This document shows positions 50,872 through 59,775 of a stretch of 64,000 bases of DNA, piece after piece (position 1 is the first letter of the stretch; each line of letters begins with the position of its first letter). The notes beneath the pieces are model-generated. The model was not told the DNA's origin. It saw nothing but the letters and a program-made list of their open reading frames with translations, and made no database searches. The position numbers and the translations under genes are program-made. Location: NCBI GenBank assembly GCA_023435265.1, contig JAEYRZ010000117.1:1-64000 (forward strand), read 5' to 3'. This DNA comes from Pseudomonadota bacterium (GTDB lineage Bacteria; Desulfobacterota; Desulfobacteria; Desulfobacterales; Desulfosarcinaceae).

Positions 50872-51564
50872 GTGTTGACGAACAGTTCCCTGGCCAGCGA
50901 CAATAACCTGGCCTTGAAGATATACAAAAATATCCGCAGGATGATGCTCGATTATGAAATCGTTCCCGGGCAGCGCCTGATTTTCTCCGACCTGGCCAAG
51001 CGCTTCAACGTCAGCCGGACTCCGGTGAATACGGCTCTGGCCATGCTGGCCAAAGAGGGGTTTCTCGATTTCGTTCCGCACCAGGGCTACACGGTACACC
51101 GGATCACAAAAGCCGAGGCGGATTGTCTCTACGAGATACTGGGGATCATCACCGGCGGAACCATCGCCCGCTCGATACGCAGGCTGACGCCGGCGCATCT
51201 CGAGGCTCTGCAGAGATGCCAGCAGGGCTGTGAAAAAGCGCTGGCCGAACAGACCACCCGCGAGCAATTCCTGCTCGACCAGGAATTCCACGCCTACACC
51301 ATCGAAATCGCCCAGATCCGGGGCCTGGCGGATTACTTTCGCTCGATCTACCAGCAGCTGTACCTGCGCACCACCCTGAAAGGCCTGCATCATGAGCGGG
51401 CCAGGGCGGTCGTGCAGGAGCACCATCAGCTCCTGGAGGCGATCCGCCAGAGAGATGTCGAAGAAGCCGGTTCCGTGCTGGAACAGCATTTCCGGGCCGG
51501 CAAGCAGTACGTTTTCGACGAGCTTTTCAACACACCGACCGTTCAACCGCTTGCCCGCCCCTGA
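50872..51564 (+). CDS. GntR-family regulator, FCD type (paralogue of 41789-42460)
   Basis: A 230-residue protein. The winged helix DYEIVPGQRLIFSDLAKRFNVSRTPVNTALAMLAKEGFLDFVPHQGYTVH is nearly the same as in the regulator at 41789. The FCD domain contains LDQEFHAYTIEIA and QEHHQLLEAI as candidate metal and ligand contacts. I prefer the GTG at 50872 (GGAG ten bases upstream, length like the paralogue). An ATG at 50800 would add 24 residues. It faces the end of an MFS transporter gene, which it might control. Confidence 0.88.
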   Translation: MLTNSSLASDNNLALKIYKNIRRMMLDYEIVPGQRLIFSDLAKRFNVSRTPVNTALAMLAKEGFLDFVPHQGYTVHRITKAEADCLYEILGIITGGTIARSIRRLTPAHLEALQRCQQGCEKALAEQTTREQFLLDQEFHAYTIEIAQIRGLADYFRSIYQQLYLRTTLKGLHHERARAVVQEHHQLLEAIRQRDVEEAGSVLEQHFRAGKQYVFDELFNTPTVQPLARP

Positions 51565-51608
51565 GGCGCCCGCCTTCGAGGCATACGAACGCGCCCACGT
51601 AGCCCGGT

Positions 51609-52856
51609 TCAGCGACTGAATCCGGCGGCCGCAGTTTCGTCCACCTGCTTTTCACGGATCAGTACGGCGCAAACGACCGCAACCAGGCAGGCCATGCCGT
51701 AGAGGCTCAGAACGAGCCGGTAGTCTCCATGTCGATCGAAGAAGAAGCCTCCCAGATAGGCCCAGAGGCCTCCGCTGAGATGATGGGCGGTCGTGATGAC
51801 ACCGGTGATCAGGCCAAGATGGGTCAAACCGAAAAGCCGCCCCATGAGCGTGGTTGTGATCGGTGCGGTAATCAGCATGGTGAACCCGAATCCCAGGGCG
51901 AACAGATAGAACGCGGCGGTGGTCTGATATTTCAAGATCAGCAGGAACAGCGCGCCGCGCAGCACAAACGTCAGCACCAGCGGGAGTTTGTCTCCCAGGC
52001 GATCGATCGCCCGGCCGGCGGAAAGGACCCCGATCAGGCTCAACAAGCCGAACCAGGCCAGCATCCCGGCGGCGGTTTCGGCCGATACCGCGTAGTCGGT
52101 CACCATGGGCACCAGATGCAGAAGAACCAGATAATCGCCTCCGCCGCAGACGATCATCACCACCATGAAAAGCCAGAAGGCCGAGGTGCGCATGGCGGCC
52201 TGCAGTGAAAGATCGTGCTCGCTGAAACCGGAGATGCCTGCGCTCGCCGCTTCTCTCCCGAGCGGCACGAGTCCTTGTGCGGCCGGATCGTCCCGGATCA
52301 ACCACAGCGTCATGCCCCAATTCACCACCAGCAGGGCGAGGCCGATCAGTACGAATACCCAGCGCCAGCCCAGAGATGCGTTGAGCAGGGTGACCAGCGG
52401 AACCAGGAGATACTGACCGAGGCAGCCTCCACCCAGAGCGAGACTGACCGCCACCCCGCGGTGCCGGTGGAACCAGCGGGTGGTCAGGGCGGCGAACAGC
52501 GGAATCGAAGTGCCTCCGAAACCGATGGCGGTGATCACCCCGTACAGCAGGCAAAACTGCCATAAGGATTCGACAAGGGCGGTGCCGATATGGCCGAACC
52601 CCAGGAACAGGCTGGCAACCAGAATCACACGGCGGGCGCCGTAGCGATCGAAGAGGCGCCCCACAACCGTCAAGGTGAGGGCGAATACGGCCATATTGAG
52701 AAAGACCGCCGCCGAAACCTCACCCCTGCTCCATCCCAGCTCGGCGATTATCGGTTTAAAGAGCAGACCGAATACCGAACGGGCGCCCTGAACGAAAAAA
52801 AGAATGACGAAGGCGCTTGCCAGCACATACCAGCCAAAAAACAGACGACGTCTCAT
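51609..52856 (-). CDS. Major facilitator superfamily transporter (OFA-like)
   Basis: A 415-residue protein with twelve predicted transmembrane helices. It starts MRRRLFFGWYVLASAFVILFFVQGARSVFGLLF, with the MFS loop GRLFDRYGARRVIL between TM2 and TM3 and its second-half counterpart GRAIDRLGDKLPLVL. The sequence style resembles oxalate/formate or monocarboxylate carriers of the OFA group. Substrate unknown. It is flanked by a GntR and an IclR regulator, so a role in organic-acid exchange fits. Confidence 0.88.
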   Translation of the reverse strand: MRRRLFFGWYVLASAFVILFFVQGARSVFGLLFKPIIAELGWSRGEVSAAVFLNMAVFALTLTVVGRLFDRYGARRVILVASLFLGFGHIGTALVESLWQFCLLYGVITAIGFGGTSIPLFAALTTRWFHRHRGVAVSLALGGGCLGQYLLVPLVTLLNASLGWRWVFVLIGLALLVVNWGMTLWLIRDDPAAQGLVPLGREAASAGISGFSEHDLSLQAAMRTSAFWLFMVVMIVCGGGDYLVLLHLVPMVTDYAVSAETAAGMLAWFGLLSLIGVLSAGRAIDRLGDKLPLVLTFVLRGALFLLILKYQTTAAFYLFALGFGFTMLITAPITTTLMGRLFGLTHLGLITGVITTAHHLSGGLWAYLGGFFFDRHGDYRLVLSLYGMACLVAVVCAVLIREKQVDETAAAGFSR

Positions 52857-52906
52857 CGATTTACCCGGCCGGAATCATATCGTCCGGCTATTTCAGAATT
52901 ATCGGA

Positions 52907-53671
52907 TCAGGAATGAAACAGGCGCTGAGATATTTCAGCTGCGGTTTGCTTGAGGGGGGCGGAAACCTCCTTCAAGAACGCATCGGTCATCCGAAAAGCC
53001 GGCCCCGCGATGACCACCGCGGCCACCGCTGTTTTCTCGTGGTTGAAAATCGGGGTCGCGATGGCGTAGCTGTCTTCGTAGCGCTCACCGCGGTCAAAGG
53101 CCAGGCCCGTGTTTCTGACCTCCTCCAGGACGGCCCGGTAGGCTTTCTTGGACATGATGGTATTGGCGTTGAAGAAGGTGAACTTCTTTTTCAGCACCTG
53201 ATCGACCACGCTTGGTGCGCTGTAGGCCAAAATCGCCTTGGCGCCCGCTGTTACGTTGATGGGAACCTGTTCGCTGGGCCGGAATGAAAAACGAATATGT
53301 CCCTGGCCCTCCACATGGCAGGCCAGTACGACATTGCTGCCCGAAATCACCTCGAGGGCCACACTTTCGCCGACCTTGCGGGATAATTCGCTGAGAAAGG
53401 GCTGGGAAATCGCGACGATGCTGTTGCTCAGGGATCTTGTGGCGGCATTTCCGATCTCCGCGGCCGAACGACCGAGACAATACTTCTTATTGTCCGAGTT
53501 TTGTTGTAAGAAACCATTGCCGGCCAGCAGGTGGAGCAGTCGGCTGACAGTCGATTTGTGGATTCCGAGCTTTTTGCTGATTTCAAGCGTGCCCATTTCC
53601 TGATTGGAGGGGACGAAGCTCATCAGAATCTTGAGCGCTTTTTCAGTAGATGAAAGATTTTCCGAGTTCAT
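52907..53671 (-). CDS. IclR-family transcriptional regulator
   Basis: A 254-residue regulator. The N-terminal winged helix is STEKALKILMSFVPSNQEMGTLEISKKLGIHKSTVSRLLHLLAGNGFLQQ. The C-terminal effector domain includes VGESVALEVISGSNVVLACHVEGQGHIRF, TAGAKAILAYS and AFDRGERYEDSYAIATPIFNHE. The start at 53671 is preceded by AGGAA; upstream in-frame ATGs would add an atypical tail. It is divergent from the TRAP transporter operon and is the natural candidate regulator of the catabolic cluster to the right. IclR proteins often control aromatic-acid degradation. Confidence 0.92.
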   Translation of the reverse strand: MNSENLSSTEKALKILMSFVPSNQEMGTLEISKKLGIHKSTVSRLLHLLAGNGFLQQNSDNKKYCLGRSAAEIGNAATRSLSNSIVAISQPFLSELSRKVGESVALEVISGSNVVLACHVEGQGHIRFSFRPSEQVPINVTAGAKAILAYSAPSVVDQVLKKKFTFFNANTIMSKKAYRAVLEEVRNTGLAFDRGERYEDSYAIATPIFNHEKTAVAAVVIAGPAFRMTDAFLKEVSAPLKQTAAEISQRLFHS

Positions 53672-53730
53672 GTCGGTCGGCATTCCTGAAGTTCGGTCCG
53701 CGGGCGGACGCATCATACGATCCATATATG

Positions 53731-53760
53731 TTTCAAATAATGCAACCATGTTGCAAATAA
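53731..53760. promoter_or_regulatory. Candidate IclR operator in the iclR-dctP intergenic region
   Basis: TTTCAAATAATGCAAC (53731-53746) is followed by CATGTTGCAAATAA. This gives a perfect palindrome TGCAAC-CAT-GTTGCA (53741-53755) and a direct repeat of ATGTTkCAAATAA with a 20-base period. The motif TTCAAATA-ATGCAAC recurs with one inserted base at 57150-57165 before the hydroxytransferase gene. Binding is inferred only. Confidence 0.6.
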
Positions 53761-53897
53761 AGGAATCGATAGTGAAAAGCGGGCCGGCTGTCAAGTTCTC
53801 TTTTTCGAAATACGCAAAAAGGTTTAGCGATGGTCATGCCCCGAATGCGATGGCGTTTTCCGTAAGCCAAACAAAACGCCCGGTAACGAAAATATGC

Positions 53898-53926
53898 TTG
53901 ACTGGCGATTTTCCGCGTGCAAGATT
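53898..53926 (+). promoter_or_regulatory. Predicted promoter of the TRAP transporter operon
   Basis: TTGACT (53898-53903), a 17-base spacer and AAGATT (53921-53926) lie about 95 bases before the dctP start. A TGCAATT half-site follows at 53931. Consensus-based. Confidence 0.5.
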
Positions 53927-54021
53927 ACATGCAATTTTCTTCTACTTCCCCTTCGCGCTCCTGCTTCCACAGTGAAGCGCGGGCCGAGGGCATCACAAAC
54001 ACCAAAGACAGGGAGTGCACC

Positions 54022-55047
54022 ATGAGAAAGCGAATCGCCTTCATGTTCGTCCTGGCAGCGCTCGTATCGGCCATTGCGGCAAACGGCTTTGCCGCGCCGA
54101 CGACGCTTCGGTTTGCACAACAAAATCCCGACACCGGCTGGAGTACCATCAACTGCGTGATACCCTGGCTGGAGCAGGTGGAAAAAGCGACCAACGGCCA
54201 GATCAAATTTCAGTCGTATCACAGCCAGACCCTCGCCAAAGGCAAGGACATGTGGAATGCCGTCAAGGCCGGCATCACAGATGTCGGCTGGTGTTTTCAC
54301 GGCTACTGGCCCGGCATGACGCCGCTCTCGGACGTGATCAGCCTGCCGGCCCTGCCGTTCCGCTCGGCCGAAAAAGGGAGCGAAGTACTGTGGAAGCTTT
54401 ATGAGAAATTCCCCTCGATCCAGAACGAGTACAAGGATGTGAAGGTGCTGCTGTTCTATACCAGCGAGCCCTACACCCTGCTCACGCGCAAGCCGGTCCA
54501 GAGCATGGAAGATATGAAGGGGCTCAAGATCCGGATGACCGGCGGCCCCCCCACCGACATGATGAAGGCCCTGGGCGGTGTCCCGGTGCTGATTCCCATG
54601 CCGGACAATTACATTTCGATGCAGAAGGGCGTCATCGACGGGCTTGGCGTACCTTGGGAAGCCATCCATGTCTGGCGCTTCTATGAAGTCGGCAACCACT
54701 ACACCGAAGGCGTATTCCCGGCGGTCTACTTCTCCATCGCGATGAATAAAAATAAATGGAACAGCCTGCCCAAGGACGTTCAGGACGCCATCATGAAAGT
54801 CGGCGGCCTGGAAGGCTCCAAGTTCTGGGGGCGGATGTTCATGGATGCCATGAAGGCCGAGACGCTCAAGACCATCGAGGCCCAGGGCCAGAAAGCCAAC
54901 GTGATCCAGCTGAGCGATGCGGAACGCGTGCGCTGGCTGGAAGTGGGCGGCAAACCGATCTGGGCCCAGTGGGTCAAGGACATGGAAGCCAAGGGTTTCA
55001 AGGATGCCCAGCAGATCCTGGACGCCACCCTGGAGCTGTCCAAATAG
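54022..55047 (+). CDS. TRAP transporter substrate-binding protein (DctP family)
   Basis: A 341-residue periplasmic binding protein. The signal peptide is MRKRIAFMFVLAALVSAIAANGFAA. The DctP fold has the usual TLRFAQQNPDTGWSTINCVIPWLEQVEKATNGQIKF start and the anion-contact region MKGLKIRMTGGPPTDMMKALGGVPVLIPMPDNYISMQKGVIDG. The arginine of KIRMTG normally binds the substrate carboxylate. The tryptophan-rich pocket hints (GWCFHGYWPG, PWEAIHVWRFYE) would suit a larger or aromatic acid, but this is speculative. GGGAG precedes the ATG. Confidence 0.93.
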   Translation: MRKRIAFMFVLAALVSAIAANGFAAPTTLRFAQQNPDTGWSTINCVIPWLEQVEKATNGQIKFQSYHSQTLAKGKDMWNAVKAGITDVGWCFHGYWPGMTPLSDVISLPALPFRSAEKGSEVLWKLYEKFPSIQNEYKDVKVLLFYTSEPYTLLTRKPVQSMEDMKGLKIRMTGGPPTDMMKALGGVPVLIPMPDNYISMQKGVIDGLGVPWEAIHVWRFYEVGNHYTEGVFPAVYFSIAMNKNKWNSLPKDVQDAIMKVGGLEGSKFWGRMFMDAMKAETLKTIEAQGQKANVIQLSDAERVRWLEVGGKPIWAQWVKDMEAKGFKDAQQILDATLELSK

Positions 55048-55136
55048 TCAACCCTACAGGGAACACGTAAATCCAGGCGGTTGCGCGGTGTTTGTCCGCG
55101 CAGCCGCCCGTTCTCTACGCCTATTCGGGGTGCCGC

Positions 55137-55667
55137 ATGCTGAAACGTATCACTCAAGGTCTCAATCGGATATTGCTCGCCATCAGCATGACCATGCTGA
55201 TCCTGATGATGCTGCTGATCTCAATCGATGTCATCATGCGCTATATCTTCAATGCACCCGTTCAGGGCTCTTTCGAGTTGACCGAGTACCTGATGGCCGT
55301 TCTGATCCCTTTCAGCATCGCCTATTGCGCCGAACAAAAATCACACGTAGCGGTCGACCTGGTTTACGAACGATTGAAAAAGCCCCTGCAGAACGCGCTG
55401 GATATCTTCACCGCCGTGCTTTCCATCGCCCTCACCACCCTGCTCGTATGGCAAAGCTACCGCTACATTTTCGAAGTCAAAGCCTCGGGATTGACCTCTT
55501 CGGTCCTGCTGATCCCGTCCTATCCGTTCGTCGCGCCGACCTGCATCGGCATGGCGGTTTTCGCGCTGGTGCTGATCGTTCAGTTGTCCGAAATCTCCAA
55601 AACGACCAGAAAGGTCGATATCGGCGAGCTGGTCGAATTCAAGAAGAGCGAGGAGAATAAGGGATGA
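55137..55667 (+). CDS. TRAP transporter small permease (DctQ family)
   Basis: A 176-residue inner-membrane protein with four transmembrane helices (about 13-33, 46-66, 88-107, 130-150). It has the typical ISIDVIMRYIFNAPVQGSFELTEYLMAVLIPFSIAYCAEQKSHVAVDLVYERL core. It partners the large permease to which it is coupled by an ATGA overlap. The ATG at 55137 follows the dctP stop by 89 bases; the ribosome site is weak. Confidence 0.92.
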   Translation: MLKRITQGLNRILLAISMTMLILMMLLISIDVIMRYIFNAPVQGSFELTEYLMAVLIPFSIAYCAEQKSHVAVDLVYERLKKPLQNALDIFTAVLSIALTTLLVWQSYRYIFEVKASGLTSSVLLIPSYPFVAPTCIGMAVFALVLIVQLSEISKTTRKVDIGELVEFKKSEENKG

Positions 55668-56962
55668 ACCCGTCTCTCGTTGGTGTCATCGGAATCCTGG
55701 TACTGGTCGCCCTTATTTTCGCCCGCATGAATATCGGCATCACCATGGGATTGGTGGGCGTGATCGGCTTCGGCCTGCTGCTCGGTTTCGAACCGGCCAT
55801 GGGCCTGCTGCGCACGGTCCCCTATACCACATTTGCCAATCAGGATCTTTCGGTCATTCCGCTGTTCGTGCTGATGGGCTCCTTCGCCTTCACCGCGGGC
55901 ATCAGCGAGGATATGTACCGCACGGTATACATCTGGCTGGGGCGGTTTCGGGGCGGCCTGGCCATGGCCACGGTGGCGGCCAGCGCGTTGTTCGCCGCGA
56001 TCTGCGGGTCCAGCATCGCGACGGCCGCAACTCTAGGCAAGGTGGCCATGCCGGAGATGAATAAATATAACTATGCGCCCTCATTATCGACCGGCAGCCT
56101 GGCCGCCGGCGGGACGCTGGGCATCCTGATCCCGCCCAGCGTCATGCTGCTGCTTTACGGCATCCTCACCGAACAGTCGATCGCCAAGCTATTCCTGGCG
56201 GGTTTCATACCGGGTGTGATTCAGGCGATTTTCTACCTGCTGGTGATCATCGTGGTCACCCAGCGCAATCCACTGCTCGGCCCTCCCGGCCCCCAGTTCC
56301 CGCTCCGGGAAAAACTTCTGGCGGTCAAGGGCATCGGCGAAGTGGCGATTCTTTTCCTGGTGGTGATCGGGGGGCTCTACCTGGGCATTTTCACCCCCAC
56401 GGAAGCGGCCGGCATCGGCGCTTTCGGGGCCTTTCTGGCAATGCTCTACCGCCGCAAGGTGAATTGGCCGAACCTGAGGGACAGCCTGAAGGAGACCACC
56501 CAGACCACCGGCATGCTGTTCCTGATCATTGTCGGGGCGATGTTGCTGAACTATTTCCTGTCGGTCACCCGCATGCCGTTCGAACTGGCCAGTTGGGTCG
56601 GCACATTGGAAGTCAACCGGAACATCATTTTCCTGGTGATCGTCTTCCTGTACATCATCCTGGGCGCCCTGATGGACGAATTGGCCATCATGCTGCTGAC
56701 CATACCGGTGATTTTTCCGGTGGTCATCGGGCTGGGGTACGATCCGATATGGTTCGGCATCATTGCCATCAAGTTGATGGAAATGGGCATGATCCTGCCG
56801 CCGGTCGGAATGAATGTGTTCGTCATTCAAGGCATCACCGGGGTACCCATGGGAACCGTTTACCGTGGCGTCATCCCTTTCATTATCTCGGATCTCATTC
56901 AAATCGTCCTGCTGCTGATCTTTCCCCAAATCGCGACATTCGTTCCCAACCTGATGCAGTGA
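55664..56962 (+). CDS. TRAP transporter large permease (DctM family)
   Basis: A 432-residue Na+-coupled permease with about 12 transmembrane helices. Family signatures include GLLRTVPYTTFANQDLSVIPLFVLMGSFAF, FAAICGSSIATAATLGKVAMPEM and GGTLGILIPPSVMLLLYGILTEQS. The C-terminal repeat has GALMDELAIMLLTIPVIFPVV. With the DctP and DctQ proteins it forms a high-affinity uptake system for an organic acid. It ends the transporter operon; an inverted repeat follows at 56990. Confidence 0.94.
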   Translation: MNPSLVGVIGILVLVALIFARMNIGITMGLVGVIGFGLLLGFEPAMGLLRTVPYTTFANQDLSVIPLFVLMGSFAFTAGISEDMYRTVYIWLGRFRGGLAMATVAASALFAAICGSSIATAATLGKVAMPEMNKYNYAPSLSTGSLAAGGTLGILIPPSVMLLLYGILTEQSIAKLFLAGFIPGVIQAIFYLLVIIVVTQRNPLLGPPGPQFPLREKLLAVKGIGEVAILFLVVIGGLYLGIFTPTEAAGIGAFGAFLAMLYRRKVNWPNLRDSLKETTQTTGMLFLIIVGAMLLNYFLSVTRMPFELASWVGTLEVNRNIIFLVIVFLYIILGALMDELAIMLLTIPVIFPVVIGLGYDPIWFGIIAIKLMEMGMILPPVGMNVFVIQGITGVPMGTVYRGVIPFIISDLIQIVLLLIFPQIATFVPNLMQ

Positions 56963-56989
56963 GCCCCTTTTAATCACGCCCGAACGCCA

Positions 56990-57038
56990 CCCGGGAGCTC
57001 TGCAGCGGCATCTCCGCCGCGATGTGGAGCCTCCCGGG
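56990..57038. repeat. Inverted repeat after the TRAP operon
   Basis: CCCGGGAG (56990-56997) and CTCCCGGG (57031-57038) form a strong stem that encloses a second stem GCGGC/GCCGC. No T-run follows, so it is at best a weak or Rho-assisted terminator, or an mRNA-stabilising hairpin between the transporter and enzyme genes. Confidence 0.55.
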
Positions 57039-57088
57039 CAGCACCCCGCACAAGCCCTGCGGCGCCTTGTTTTTGGATGAGAAATGAA

Positions 57089-57165
57089 GTTGACAATTCA
57101 TCGGGTATCACGTAAGGGAAAGAAAATGGTTGCACTTTGTAAAACTCAATTCAAATATATGCAAC
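57089..57165 (+). promoter_or_regulatory. Candidate promoter/operator of the hydroxytransferase genes
   Basis: Two -35-like hexamers are present: TTGACA at 57089-57094 and TTGCAC at 57130-57135. The latter has a 17-base spacer to AAATAT. The motif TTCAAATATATGCAAC (57150-57165) overlaps that -10 and matches the iclR upstream motif. GTTGCA (57129-57134) and TGCAAC (57160-57165) form inverted half-sites. This suggests IclR-controlled transcription separate from the TRAP operon. Confidence 0.5.
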
Positions 57166-57252
57166 AGCAATCGAGCCCGTGAGGATTGGAACGAGTGCTG
57201 TAAAAATGATCGTGCAGGCTGTGCCGCCAAATCACCGCCGGGAGGAATCGCC

Positions 57253-59772
57253 ATGACGGAAAAAGTGTTCACCAATTGCACCAACTGCGGACCCGTTTCG
57301 GTATATGTCCAGGACGGCAAAGTGGTCCGGGTCCGACCGTTGGTAGCGGATGAAAAAGATTTCAAACCGTGGACCATCGAAGCCGGCGACCTCAAATTTT
57401 CGCCGCCCAAAAAGTTCGCCCTTGCCCCCTTTGTTCACGCAGAAAAACGGCGTCTCTACTCCGATGAACGCATCAAATACCCCATGAAGCGGGTCGATTT
57501 CGATCCCCACGGCGCGCGCAATACTCAGAACCGGGGCAAGTCGCGCTATGTCCGCATCTCCTGGGACGAGGCCCTCGACCTGGTGGCGGGCGAGATCAAG
57601 CGTGTCAAGGAGACCTACGGCGGTTCGGCCATCAGCGGCCTGACCTCCTCCCATCACAACTGGGGCATCGTGGGCTACAAGATGGGACCGTTCGCGCGTT
57701 TCATGAACATGCTCGAATTCACGCCTGTAATGGACAACCCGGACAGCTGGGAGGGCTGGCACTGGGGCGCCACCCACACCTACGGCTTCTTCTGGCGGTT
57801 GGGCATGCCCGAACAGTACGACCTTCTGGAAGATTCTCTCAAAAACGCCGAGATGATCGTCTTCTGGTCGAACGATCCCGATTCCACCCGCGGCACCTAC
57901 TCCGGCCAGGATTCGGCTTTGTGGCGCCAGTGGCTCAAGGAGCGGGGCGTCAAGATGGTCTTCATCGACCCCTTTCACAACTTCACCGCCGGCGTGATGG
58001 AAGGCAAATGGATCGCCCCGCGCATGGGCACCGATGCCGCGATGGCCATGGCCATCGCCCATGTCTGGATCACCGAAGGAACCTACGACAAGGAATATGT
58101 CAAAGAACGCACCCTGGGCTTCGATGAATTTAAAAAGTACGTCCTGGGCGAAACCGACAGCCAGCCCAAGACGCCGGAGTGGGCCGAAGCCGAGTCGGGC
58201 GTCAAGGCGCGCGTGATCCGCGCCCTGGCCCGCGAGTGGGCCGCCAAACGCACGGTGCTCTCGGCCGGCGCCCGCGGCGGCGAAGGCGGCGCCTGCCGGC
58301 AGGCTTACGGCACCGAGTGGGCGCGCATGATGGTCCTGCTGCAGGCCATGCAGGGGCTGGGCAAACCCGGCCGCACGATTTGGGGCACCACCATGGGAGC
58401 GCCGTCGGATACCGACATCGCCTTCCCCGGCTATGCCGACTTGATGGGCCGCGTGGCCACCACCAAACTGGCCAAGCACCTGCCCATCAATCCCACCAAG
58501 CAGCGCCTGTGGCGCCTGACTGTTCCCGAGGCGATCCTCAACCCGCCGGTGCGCTGGTACGGCGAAGGCTTCTGCGGGCAGTCCCTGGAGCAGCAGTTCA
58601 AGCATTTCGAATACCCGATGAAGGGCTACTCGGAAGTCAAACTGTTCTACCGCTACGGCGGCTCCTTCATGGGCACCATGAGCGACACCACCAAGTGGGT
58701 GCGCATGTATCAGAGCCCCAAGCTGGAGTTCGTCGTCAACCAGGACTGCTGGTACAACAGCGAAACCCGCATGGCGGACGTCATCCTGCCGGCCTGCACC
58801 AATTTCGAACGCGAGGACGTGGGCGAATGGGCGGCGGCCGGAGGCTATACCGTGCACGCCAGCAGCGGCTGCAACTTCCGCATCGTGGTGCGGCAGCAGA
58901 AGTGCATCGAGCCGCTGTGGGAGTCCAAATCGGATTTTGAAATCTTCACGCTGCTGGCTGAACGGCTCGGCCGCAAGGAAGAATTCACCGACGGCAAAAC
59001 CGAACTGGACTGGATCAAGACCTTCTTCGACGGTTCGGACCTGCCCAAGCAGATCAGCTGGGAGGAGTTCAACCGCAAAGGGTACCATATCATCAACATC
59101 AAGGATGACTACAAACCGACGCCTTCGCTGCGCTGGTTCGCCGAAGGACGGGCCTGTGATACGCCGGACCTGAACAACCCCAAGCGTAAAAACCCCGAAA
59201 AGGCCGACCAGCTCGGAACCTACAGCGGCAAGATCGAGTTCGTCTCGGAAAGCCTCAAGGCGCACTTCCCGGACGACACCGAGCGGCCGGTGATGGTGCA
59301 GTATATCCCCAGCTGGGAAGGCCATCACAGCAAGCTGTTCAAGAAATATCCCCTGCAATTGCTTTCGCCCCATCCGCGCTTCACGTTCCACTGCCATTAT
59401 GACAAGCACACGGACTGGCTCGACGATATCCCCGTGCACCGTATCAAAAAAGACGGCTATGCCTGGTGGCCGGCGCGCATCAACCCGCAGGACGCCGCCA
59501 AACGCGGCATCCGGCACCACGACATCGTCCGCCTCTACAACGACCGCGCCTCGGTGCTGTGCATCGCCGTGGTCACCGAACGCCTGCGCCCGGGCATCAT
59601 TCACAGCTACGCATCCTCGGCCAAATACGATCCCCTGGTCCCCGGACAAGCCGATTCCATCGACAAGGGCGGATGCGTGAGCATGCTGACGCCTTCGCGC
59701 ATGCTGTCCCGGAATGCGCCGGGCATGACCCCCAATTCCTGCCTTATCGAAATTGAAAGATGGGAGGGCTGA
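57253..59772 (+). CDS. Transhydroxylase-family molybdopterin oxidoreductase, large subunit (pyrogallol hydroxytransferase-like)
   Basis: An 839-residue Mo-bisMGD enzyme of the DMSO-reductase superfamily. Its closest recognisable relatives are the large subunits of Pelobacter acidigallici pyrogallol:phloroglucinol transhydroxylase (875 residues) and resorcinol hydroxylase. Like that group it lacks an N-terminal 4Fe-4S site (only CTNC at 9-12) and a Tat signal, so it is cytoplasmic. DNPDSWEGWHWG provides Asp164-Ser165, matching the catalytic Asp and Mo-ligand Ser of transhydroxylase; His134 and Tyr142 also fall at the expected offset. GGAGG precedes the ATG. The subunit pair starts the enzyme operon. 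Substrate unproven; a phenol is likely. Confidence 0.85.
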   Translation: MTEKVFTNCTNCGPVSVYVQDGKVVRVRPLVADEKDFKPWTIEAGDLKFSPPKKFALAPFVHAEKRRLYSDERIKYPMKRVDFDPHGARNTQNRGKSRYVRISWDEALDLVAGEIKRVKETYGGSAISGLTSSHHNWGIVGYKMGPFARFMNMLEFTPVMDNPDSWEGWHWGATHTYGFFWRLGMPEQYDLLEDSLKNAEMIVFWSNDPDSTRGTYSGQDSALWRQWLKERGVKMVFIDPFHNFTAGVMEGKWIAPRMGTDAAMAMAIAHVWITEGTYDKEYVKERTLGFDEFKKYVLGETDSQPKTPEWAEAESGVKARVIRALAREWAAKRTVLSAGARGGEGGACRQAYGTEWARMMVLLQAMQGLGKPGRTIWGTTMGAPSDTDIAFPGYADLMGRVATTKLAKHLPINPTKQRLWRLTVPEAILNPPVRWYGEGFCGQSLEQQFKHFEYPMKGYSEVKLFYRYGGSFMGTMSDTTKWVRMYQSPKLEFVVNQDCWYNSETRMADVILPACTNFEREDVGEWAAAGGYTVHASSGCNFRIVVRQQKCIEPLWESKSDFEIFTLLAERLGRKEEFTDGKTELDWIKTFFDGSDLPKQISWEEFNRKGYHIINIKDDYKPTPSLRWFAEGRACDTPDLNNPKRKNPEKADQLGTYSGKIEFVSESLKAHFPDDTERPVMVQYIPSWEGHHSKLFKKYPLQLLSPHPRFTFHCHYDKHTDWLDDIPVHRIKKDGYAWWPARINPQDAAKRGIRHHDIVRLYNDRASVLCIAVVTERLRPGIIHSYASSAKYDPLVPGQADSIDKGGCVSMLTPSRMLSRNAPGMTPNSCLIEIERWEG

Positions 59773-59775
59773 TTC

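Noticed and set aside
57253..57300. Fe-S cluster or Tat signal at the N-terminus of the molybdoenzyme
   Set aside because: Only two cysteines (CTNC) occur in the first 40 residues and there is no twin-arginine or hydrophobic segment. The enzyme is best read as cytoplasmic without a cluster in this subunit.
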